Source: Mansonella perstans
Lineage: Eukaryota; Nematoda; Chromadorea; Rhabditida; Onchocercidae
NCBI GenBank assembly: GCA_037074765.1
Contig: JBAMDO010000051.1
Coordinates: 62,001 to 126,000, forward strand
Reading direction: 5' to 3'
Length of the DNA stretch: 64,000 nucleotides
A program made the position numbers and the translations under genes. Of the stretch, positions 46,134 to 64,000 are shown one piece after another (positions within the stretch are counted from its first letter, which is position 1; every line of letters starts with the position of its first letter). The notes below the pieces were generated by a model. It worked only from the letters and a program-made list of their open reading frames with translations, was not told the origin of the DNA and did not search any database.

Positions 46134-48629
46134 CTGCAGATTGTTTCCGGCCGTTATGCTGAAATATGGCCTTGATTTAAAATTTTGTCATCTATAAAAT
46201 TATGTCTGTTTCAACTCAAAAAAGATTCAAAAAAACGGTTTAATATAGCTAGATAAGTAATGATGTTACGTAAACAGGAATGCATATATGACCGAATCAG
46301 TGTAGCATGAAACTATCTGCAGAAGGAATGCCATACTAAGGAATGCAAACGTTAACAACTAGAAGTGGCTGATGCAACAAATATTTATGATAAATCATTT
46401 GGATGAAACGAGCTGTTAAGCTGATTTTGGTTGCCATAGCATCTTCATTTTGGAGCATCCTTTTAGTATTTATTACTCATAACACCCACAACTCCCACTG
46501 GTGTTACTTTCAAAGCTTTCAGTGTCGTGGGAGCGATTCTCGGAATTGTTTATTGATTTGGCGTAATAATTAGCAATGACAGAAAATGAAGACGAACTCG
46601 CCCAATTAGACCGTCGGTAATTCCATTAGTTTTTCTCTCCCAATTAGACCGTAGAAGAGAAAAAAGTCGAAGAGTTGGAGATGACGATGAAACTAAAGGC
46701 GGTGATTGACTCCATCTCATTTTATGGTGGGTAGTATGTCATGGATAAAAGGTTACGAAAAACCACGCTATAAAGTTCTACAAATGATTTGCAATCATAG
46801 GCAGTTGGTAGATGCTTGGACAAAGGATTAGATATTGATAGATATATAGATTTAGGATTACGTCGTTACGATAGGTGCTTTGTCTATTACCGCAGACATA
46901 TTGATTTAGAAATTGATAACAAACAGGCAAGCCTCAAATCTTTACATGATCACTTACCAAGTGCAGGAGAAATACAATCATTGCCTTGAAATTAAGAATA
47001 TCATAAATTAATTGCGCGACAAGGAATGAAGACAACTATGAACACATTCTTTTCAATGCAATTCCAATTAAAATCTTTGTTCCCGACATTTTGTGACACA
47101 CACATTACTCATGAGTCGAGAAGTTCTCAAAATGCAAATCCGAATTTTGATTTTTAATTCTTATAAATCCTAAAAAAGTACTGGAAAATTAATTTATGTA
47201 ATAATACAGAAATACGTATCGACAGTATAAATGACTTACCATCACCGTAATAAGGAACAACAGAAAGAGTCAGAAATCAATTTTTCTAATATTGCCATAT
47301 TACAAGATGAATTAACAAGACCTCGGCAATACGTCTCTACTTTTCATTCCCGTGTCAATCAATATAAGATGAAGTTAAGCAAATCATGACTACTCGAAGT
47401 AGGACATTATCAAGAATCTGATCTACTATGTATAGTACAAAGGGTAAATGAAGCAAAGTTGGACAGTGTTTCAACAATTTGAAAGAAATTCAGACGATTT
47501 TTTTAAGTGTTGGTGTTGATCGCAAGATTTGAATTGATAACAAATTTACTAAATTTGAAAAAGGACGAAAGCATTCACTAACATAACAACAATTTTATGT
47601 ACAATACTTAACGTGTAAACACGGCAATATGTGTAAAGCAAAGCAATGAATAGCAATTAAGGGGATTTGTTTGGCCGCTTCATCATTGTCTTTCATCCAG
47701 TATGTATGAAATAATCTGTTGACGGCGATCTTCAAATAAGGTAGAGGCTCTCGCCAACCGTTATTTCAATATTGAAGAATTGACTGGAACAGAAACAAAT
47801 CAGCTATAAATATACGGACACAAGTAACAATGGGAAATGGATTAACATGCAAATAAAGAAGCAATAATGAAATGATTCATAAAAATTAAAAAAATGGCAA
47901 AGTGGCTTTTTTCATCCAACAATAAAAAAGTCATTTTAAATCCTCAAGACCGCACTATTTTCGCGTTAGCTAACATTACTCTTTATTTGTTCAGTAAATA
48001 CACATCGTAAAAATTTCAACGGTAAATAAAAAATCAGGAAAAGAATGGATGAGATAGTTCAACAAAGTTTTTGCCCAATTTTTTACGAAACTTCTGCACT
48101 GATCTTTTTAAAGTTTTATTATATTCTAAGGCACCTGAAAAAGTGAAAAGATTAAACAACGAAGTATGTGATCTCAGAGAATGCGGTGGTCATGATTTCA
48201 ACAAATCTGTCCAGAAGCAATTACTCAAAAATTTCTATGTCCGCAAATTCAATTCATTCCATTTGAAACAACGCGCAAGCATTAGAGAACAATCTCAATT
48301 TTGAAAAAGAAACAAACAAAAACTTAAGAAATATTACAAGTTGGAGTATAGAAATGAATAGATTGAGCAATGAACTATGAATCAATCATTGCAAAAATAT
48401 GATAATGTGGCAGTAGAAGGTTCAGTGCAGAAGTCCATCTCAAGTGATATATCTAATTTAGGTTCTATCCTGCGGAAAGTGTCATAGAAGTTATGACTAT
48501 AAATTATGAGTATTAATTAATAATATCAGCAAATATCGAACAATATTTAAATCGCGTAAAACGTGATGTACTTCTGCAATAATCCTGCGTCAACCAAGTA
48601 GAACTTCATGCAAGCAAACGAACAACCAT
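46134..48629. other. Region with unassigned plus-strand coding-like blocks
   Basis: 2.5 kb between the cyclase and PAK genes. Several plus-strand blocks look more protein-like than chance. They are 46576-46620 (MTENEDELAQLDRR), 46648-46734 (TVEEKKVEELEMTMK), 46801-46989 (AVGRCLDKGLDIDRYIDLG and on, 62 codons after a TAG acceptor), 47231-47389 (MTYHHRNKEQQKE, 52 aa) and 48071-48304 (77 aa, includes VKRLNNEVCDLRECGG). I could not join them in phase and recognise no family. A decayed gene is possible. The phrase CCCAATTAGACCGT occurs twice (about 46600 and 46639). Confidence 0.3.
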
Positions 48630-57104
<8,475 letters not shown>

Positions 57105-58377
57105 TATCAGTAAATCGATGACAACAGAAGGAACACGTATGCAACTCACGTGTTACGTTCGATAAATAACAGCAATGATAGCAGCAAGAGCGCTTAATGG
57201 AAATAGAAAGCAGTCACAATGAAGGTAACTGATACAATGATTCGGGGAATATCTGCATCAAATTCGTGAATAAGATGAATGACATGAGATCATCCCAGAT
57301 AAAATCCAGACTGCAATCAATAACAACAATAAAAATTTTGAGAGCTATACTAATTCCTCTTGTTTTTTTTTGAAACCTGAAATTAATGATGACAGTAATG
57401 AAATGACACGTAGTAAAAAATCAATTATATACAGAGTAAAAGAATAGATAAATATAAACAATGGATTAGGCATATTCATATTAAATAAATGATAGGAGCA
57501 ATTATCACACAACTAACATCCTTCATTTTTTATCGATAGGCCTGTTGAACAAACAATTTTTATCGCTAATACTCTTACAAACATTCAATCAAATTGTAGG
57601 TTTAGAGGACAATTTGCTAATGCTCTCAATTTTGATCAGAGAACATTGTGGTAACTAAATGTTTAACTTTTTATCTAATTTTTTTTTTATTATTTAAATA
57701 TATAAATATATATACGTTTATAAATTAATGAAGAAATTATATAAAAAAAAAATTTTTAAGCAATTTTTACATATATACGTGTAAAATAGATACCACGCAA
57801 AAAGACATTTCCATCTTTCAATTTACAGTAAAAGAGCAAACAATCAACGAGATACATGCATATAGTGACATTCCTTTTTGCCTTTTGCTACGTGATATAT
57901 ATATATATATATTTATATATCAACCACTGCAAATGGCATTACAAATGCACTATGATGATGATGATGATTTGATAAGATGTTGTTGTCACAGAGATGTGAA
58001 GTAGCACTGTTTTAATAAAAATTTTGTCCGTATTTCTAATTCTGAAACGCCTATTCTCATCATTTTGATTGAAGTAGGAAAAAAAAAAAAAAAAAAAAAT
58101 GAATTCGTTACTATAATGATGATGATGATACCAAGAAAAGATTGAAGAGGAAAAATTAAGAATTGTTCATTTTACCGGAGAGAGAAGAAGGAAAAAAAAA
58201 AAAAAAAAAAGGGAGAGAAAATTCGAGAAATGAGTGTAGGATACGACGAAGAAAATCTGTAAAAATTCCGTTTTGTTATAAAATGCAGAGAGATAGGAGC
58301 AAATGGTGGCATAAAACATCTCTGTCTTTTCTTTATAAACTTTTCTCATTCACCAAAAAATTCCACTCCTCAAAATA

Positions 58378-58388
<11 letters not shown>

Positions 58389-58409
<21 letters not shown>

Positions 58410-58427
58410 CTTTTTTTTTTTTTAAAA
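58389..58427. repeat. Long poly(T) tract
   Basis: About 38 T with single C interruptions, giving Phe/Lys-rich spurious frames on both strands. It may be a poly(A) tail remnant or slippage; no element body is seen next to it. Confidence 0.8.
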
Positions 58428-61400
58428 TTGAACAGATAAAGAAAAAAGTAAAAAAATTGAAGGTAGCAAAAGTTTTGTTGAAATACGGGGAAAACGATAT
58501 AGAACATATATCTTCTTCATGTTCCTGACATATGGATAACATAAGCCGACGAGATGATATAATACTTGTCGATAGGTGAACACTTCATATAGCACAACCT
58601 GTCTTCATTCATTGCAATGCTAACAATGATGCTAATGTATGATGTAATAACTATCATTTTCCATATGTAACCATTAAAGATGACAGAGAAATGAGAAATA
58701 AAAAAAAAATTTGTTAATTTTGATAATTAGAAATGGAATTTCCTAAAGTTGATTAGTTCTAATTCAAGCAATTTCTTCACAGATTGCTTATTTTCACTAG
58801 GGAAAATAATGACAACATCCTGACCAGATCATCTTTCTTCTTAATTTCTCACTTGAACTTCATTAAGATGTTTCAATCAAAGGTTGAATACATTTGTTGC
58901 GAACCACAGGAACCAAAAAAAAAAAAAAAAAACAGCAGTACAGACAATCATAAATTGATGAATATTTTACCTGGATGCTCAATACATTAGTAACATCTTA
59001 TAATTGCATCTAAGCTAATATCTGTTGAGGAATACGTAAAGCCAAGCGTACAATGTTAACGTAAATATATGAAAATTCCAATTTTAGGCAAATGTCCGTT
59101 ATTTGCAACGTTTAGTTTTCTTCCAAGTATTCTCTTTATAATGCATTATACATTATAGCGACAAAACTCAAGACGTTATCAGGAATGCGCAGTTGTCAGG
59201 GTCATACATCATTTACCAAGAAATGAATTTCCACATTGCTGGATTAGTCTACTACAACATACGGCATGTATATAAGATAAGGTCATAAGACATTTAAAGT
59301 GCTTCTGAAACTAATACTCCTCTAAGCGTTAGATACTCGTACGCATAAAGAAAAATTACCTCTTTCACAATGAAATTGTATTACGTATTGCTCACTCATT
59401 TAACTACAGCGATTTAAAAAAAAAAAAAAAGTCAAAATTGTCAAATGAATGAAATCCTTAAATTTCTTACGTCATCGCCGAACTACACGCAGATATTTCT
59501 CAGATCTCGAGACCGTTTCTCCATCTATAAATGTATACGCAAAATTTGTCCAGCAGCTACAAGCACATCGAAGCAATTTGAAAATACCCATAATCCCACA
59601 GACAGTGGAAATCGACCTTCCACCTTTCATCTGGAGAAAGTCTTTGATGGAAGAATTCTAAGCCTAACTGTAACTACTCTTTTACATGGATGTTCTATTT
59701 AACAGAAAAATTCAATCGTTTAAAAAAATAACATTGAAAAAAGCATGTCAAAGTACTTCTGCAAGTTCGTGTCATATAAAAATTATTTATGCAGTGAAGG
59801 AATTTAAAGGATAAAAGAACACGCGGAGAAGTAAAAAAAAAAAATAATAAAATGCAACATAATTTTTCGTTTTGAAACAAGAAATGTTAGAAGAGAATAA
59901 GACAAAAAAGCAATAAAATTTCAGGAGTTCGAAAAGTGCCTAGAATAAGTCCTTCTGTTATTTAATGACTCGTAAATCGTTGCATAATTAAACCTCATTG
60001 TAAAAAAAGCTCTAATTCTCTCACAACGAGCAAAATATACTCTATTAAAAGAAAATTATAGGAATCTGTTCAGTTGAATTTTTGATAGAAACTAAAAAAT
60101 ATTTAGACTGACCAAAACTATGGCCAGAGAAAGAATGTGTAGAAATGTGACAAACTATGGCATACTTTTCTTGACAAGATTTTCATTAATCTCCCTCCTC
60201 CTTTTTCAGCTTGCTGCTATTTCTCTAAAGAAATCCCTTTACGTCTACCATTTACAGCAGAGAGCATTTGATTATCTAATATCATGATTCCAGGAAGGAT
60301 ATGACAGGAAAATGGCAATTAATCCATTTTACGCAACGACCAAGATTTATATCGAAGAGTTATTCAGCCAAAAAAATAGCACCGATCCTTTCCCAATCCT
60401 CCTGTTAATTCTGGAAAAACTATGTCGCAGCCTTTCCCATTCATATTAATTTTATTTCCCCTTGCACAATTTAATCGTATCCAAAAAAAGAAAAAAAAAA
60501 AATGCAGAAATAAAAGAATTCAACGCCGATAATTGTCATTACGATTTCATTGACTCATTGGTTTATTTTCAAAAATCTAATTTCAAAGAACTGGGAATTT
60601 CAAAAGTTTTAATTGCAATGCAAAGCAATTTTAACATAAGCCTGTTGCCGGAAACAATGTCCGAGTGACAAACCAACACTGAGCACAGCAACAGATTTAT
60701 GCCAGAATGGCTCGAATTTAACCTGAAATTTGAGCAAATTTAGCAAATACGATGATCACGAAGCAGCAACTGTTGTAGTTTAGTAGACTGAAGGATAAAC
60801 GTTGCAACGCCGATAATTTCACTGTAAATAAATAATCAGAGGGAGCAAAACTGGTTATAATCATCATACTACTTTCCTGCAATCCCATCTTTCGCTTGTC
60901 TTTTCCTCTCTTCTGTCTTTGGATTATGCCGAAACGTTCTGCTCTGTTCCTTACCTAATAAAAACGCGTTTTTAAATAGCACTTCTATTCCAGTTGAATT
61001 CCATGCTAGGTTTTCCCTTCCTCACTTTTTTCTTTTCAATATATAAAAACTAAATTCACAGTGGTGTTGTACGACACACATTCTTAAAGGAATATAAACT
61101 TGGACGGTTAATATTAGATACTCTAATCCATTGAAAGCCTAACAAAAGATGAAAGTTGAAACTAGATTTAGACCGATATCGGGTCAACGCTGCTTGCTTT
61201 TCGATATTCGCCCATTAAAAATCCCTCATATCATTTAACCTACAACACATCGTTGATTCTGGCACTATTTTTGAAATCTCAATTTCTCCTTTTCCAAAGA
61301 GAAGATGAAATGAAGAAAGCCCAATCATTTAAATCATTATCATTGAGTAAGTCAACCTCAAACAGTGCCATTCAAACGTTTTGGGATGAATCGAACTAAG

Positions 61401-61691
61401 AGATTATGATACAACTCACTTTAATGGAACCTAAAAATACGCGATTGATGATATTGCATAATCGTCAACAGATTAAAAACATATTGCTCAATCATTTCTC
61501 CGAAATCTAACTTTTCAACAACTCTATGCAAAATTATTGTAACCATGTGAATGTGCAAAAATATTGCAATAAATCAAATAAATGAAGACGTGCTTGTGTA
61601 GATGAAATAGGGATGATGATGTAAAACCCGTAGGAACGGGAGTGGGTTTGCGGGTTGCGGGAAAGAGATGATCGTACAGCAGGCAATATAT

Positions 61692-61759
61692 ATGTGTGTG
61701 TGTAAGTGTGTGTGTGTGTATGTGTGTGTGTGTGTTGTGTGTGTGTGTGTGTGTGTGTG

Positions 61760-61796
<37 letters not shown>
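61692..61796. repeat. (GT)n microsatellite, about 105 bp
   Basis: An almost pure GT run with a few TTG and TAT interruptions. It explains the Cys-Val and Thr-His frames reported on the two strands. Confidence 0.95.
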
Positions 61797-61797
<1 letters not shown>

Positions 61798-63666
61798 TTT
61801 ATGTGTGAAGGAGACATGCCATCATGACACGGCATCCAATCAGTTACATTCAAGAAACCGGCTGACTCTTTCCCACCTTAAATTATGCTCAAAGTGGTAC
61901 AAGATTAAGAATGCGCAACACGTTGTGTATATGGAACATTTTATTATCATCATTTTACAGATTATAATGGAGACGGAATGCGCCATCATAAATGGGATGC
62001 ATTTTGGGGTACTAACCATGTATCTCCTCTTCTAATTAAGATACTTAACACTGTAATGGAAATAAGTACTGTTTCTGCTAATATTTCTGTACCATAATTT
62101 ATCTTTCACAAATTTAAAAAATGTAAATGCTATTGACAACTACAAATTTATTGTTAGATGGATCAAATCAAGTGATAAAGAGAATTGCAAATAGATTTAT
62201 TACTTATCTGATTTTCCACAAACCTCTTGATATGTTTGCTCTCAATTTCAACAATTCAGATTGAAAAAAATCCTAGATAGCACCTTTTTTTTTTTTTTTT
62301 TTTTTTTGGACAAGGAATATGGAGTTATAGTTGTTGACCTTTGTTGATTTGTTAATTTCTCAGCTTTAATGAGAAATGATTGAAATTATTGGAAAGGTAA
62401 CAATTTTCGCTGTAACTTTTTCCTATAACTACAGTAAGTGTAATTCCAGACTACTGATTACTGTTGCATATATTATAGCTTCAAGGTGTTCCATTTCAAT
62501 AAACATTCTTATTGAAAATGCTGAAACTTTCCTGCTAATTTCTGGGCTGATATCAATAAATGCTACATAACAACTATTTGTCCCTATTTTAAAGCTAGCT
62601 AGCTTGAGTTACAATTTAGAGGACAATTAAAGAATTCGACTCTAAATGAAAAATTAAAATTTGAAAGATCAAATCATTTCAGACAAAAGAATAGATGCTA
62701 CATAACTAGTTAACCAACGTTAGTGCTACACAAACATCGTACTGGTTGAATGCAGTAGTGGAATAAATGCAAGCTAATCAGCTGACAGCAGTGCTAACTA
62801 TTTCGGCTGATTGATGTAAAAAGCAAAATGATAAGCTCAAAGGTGACTGTCTACTTCCGGCGTAATTATGCTTTGTTTAAACATTACTACTGAAATATTA
62901 TGAAAGGTATTCCGATCTAGCTTATCGAAAGTCGATTATCGAGATTTGATAAAACTGCTAACATATTCGCTTACAGCGGTAATTAGCTAATTCAACGGCA
63001 CGCTGCACCCGATTCCTTCACTGTTCCACCTAAAGATAAGAGCTGCTACTTTCTAAAGTGTTGCAATATCGAAAGAGTTTCATAAATGATGCTTGTGTGT
63101 ACCGGTCACTTTCACTTACTGATCAAGAATGAGCCATTTGGAGTGAATTATTAGAAATTTTTAGCTGTAGTAATACACTACGACATTGCAGTAAATAAAT
63201 AATAAATAGCAAGCTGTTACATTTCTTTAAAATCTACTTCATACTGAAGTATCCTCGTCTCATCCTAATAGGATAACCCTTCTCCGAAGAAATCTCTCGA
63301 GGTACCCTCCGAATTCTCTTAACCGATACATTTGCACAGAGTACCTAACGCAATGCAATAAATCGTAGCATAGATTTTTCCATTGGTTTTGTTGGACTGT
63401 TCATAGTTGTTACCAGAATGTCGGCGGGAATTATTGGTGTTTTTTTTTTTTTTTTTTTTGTTTTAAAATAGGTGCTAAGCATGTTAATCGTATAAAATTA
63501 CATTGTATATATCGGCAGGAAGACCTTGTCCTCCTGAAACCAACTGTACCCGGGTAGCACGAGAATGGTACTTCTAGATTTTAGTCCTCTTTTTCTTTGG
63601 AAGTCACGTATCTATGATTATCGTTCGTTGGAATCATTAACTATGCTTGCTCGCACTTGAACATGC

Positions 63667-63677
63667 TTTTTTCACAG
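63667..63677 (+). promoter_or_regulatory. Probable spliced-leader acceptor of ama-1
   Basis: TTTTTTCACAG ends 48 bases before the ATG, with a clear pyrimidine tract and no upstream exon. Confidence 0.4.
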
Positions 63678-63725
63678 ATAATTTGCCAAAAAAACTGATT
63701 ACTAATTCGTGAATATCGGACAATT

Positions 63726-63809
63726 ATGGCTCTTGTCGGTGTGGATTTCCGTGCGCCTCTACGTATTGTGAAGCGCGTACAGTTCGGTATCCTCAGTCCT
63801 GATGAAATC
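63726..63809 (+). CDS. ama-1: RNA polymerase II largest subunit (RPB1), first exon
   Basis: The 28 codons begin MALVGVDFRAPLRIVKRVQF and end GILSPDEI, followed by a GTTAGT donor. This is the conserved start of RPB1, with the VQFGILSPDEI motif that begins the clamp. It closely resembles C. elegans AMA-1. The protein is the catalytic core of mRNA transcription in the nucleus. The rest of the gene, with the active-site and CTD exons, runs off the right edge; 63810-64000 is intron with no further exon visible. The start is set by the Met of the family N-terminus. It is transcribed away from PAK. Confidence 0.93.
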
Positions 63810-64000
63810 GTTAGTGGATTTTATTCTTATGAAATTCAAAACTTTTAATCTGTTTATAAGTCATAGCTGTCATAAATTTTATGATTATTGTTAGCTTAGC
63901 CCTGGATTACATTTTAAACGATACTTTGTTGAAAATACTATCGTTTAAAATTAGCTGCATTTCAAATATTGCGCATACATGTACAGCTTATTATACAGAA

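Larger units (their letters stand above)
57105..63666. other. Intergenic region between PAK (-) and ama-1 (+)
   Basis: 6.6 kb separating two divergently transcribed genes, so both promoters and the PAK 5' UTR exons should lie here. It is rich in simple sequence: a TA run (about 57895-57921), GAT runs (about 57955-57967 and 58117-58129), poly(A) or poly(T) at about 58079-58099, 58193-58210, 58389-58427, 58917-58931, 59409-59430, 62286-62307 and 63440-63459, and a long GT tract. The less AT-rich block at 59445-59702 is open in several frames on both strands, so I call no gene there. Confidence 0.55.

Noticed and set aside
58163..58542. Lys/Phe-rich frames of 121 and 69 aa
   Set aside because: They are produced by poly(A) and poly(T) tracts.
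59445..59702. Overlapping 85-aa and 70-aa plus-strand frames upstream of PAK
   Set aside because: The block is open in several frames on both strands because it is less AT-rich; without further support it cannot be called a gene. It may be a 5' UTR exon or regulatory block.
61524..62035. Cys-Val and Thr-His repeat proteins of 109 aa
   Set aside because: They are translations of the GT microsatellite at 61692-61796.

Overview
This window is nuclear DNA from a nematode, most likely a filarial worm (inference). It is AT-rich. The genes are split into many small exons with short introns and mostly TTTCAG-like acceptors. Several start codons lie a few bases after a free 3' splice acceptor, as expected for spliced-leader trans-splicing. 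The proteins are typical of worms: cuticlin/ZP proteins, a receptor guanylyl cyclase, a divergent AMPK gamma, PAK, a GCC2-type golgin and the N-terminus of RNA polymerase II subunit 1 (AMA-1). Exon models were built by hand from splice sites, phase continuity and protein similarity. Most models close exactly in phase, which is the main support for them.

Layout from left to right. 1-6571: the 3' end of one actin gene, then a complete 376-aa actin gene on the same strand. Their last ~330 bp, intron included, are nearly identical. 7123-7479: a weak SXP/RAL-2-like fragment (+). 7741-10203 (-) and 12097-13403 (+): two head-to-head secreted ZP-domain genes; the second is a lone ZP-C half with a signal peptide. 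17231-18839 (+) and 20259-21579 (+): two unrecognised multi-pass membrane proteins. 24728-29668 (-): a GRIP-domain golgin of the GCC2/GCC185 family. 31479-35264 (-): a divergent AMPK gamma subunit of 422 aa. 37376-46133 (-): a receptor guanylyl cyclase of at least 1084 aa whose catalytic Asn/Arg pair is altered. 48630-57104 (-): a complete 13-exon group I PAK of 635 aa. 63726 to the end (+): first exon of ama-1, head-to-head with PAK across 6.6 kb of low-complexity DNA.

The genes do not form one pathway. Several deal with signalling at the membrane and cytoskeleton (PAK, guanylyl cyclase, actin, AMPK gamma), one with trans-Golgi tethering, and two with the extracellular or cuticular surface. 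Intergenic spaces of 1-6 kb hold simple repeats, homopolymers and a few coding-like islands that I could not assign. I found no tRNA, rRNA, CRISPR array or intact mobile element. I did not find a clear new multi-gene system. The most unusual content is the actin conversion tract, the ZP-C-only protein, the degenerate cyclase and AMPK gamma, an 11-nt microexon, GC-AG introns and a tandem duplication over the GCC2 start codon.
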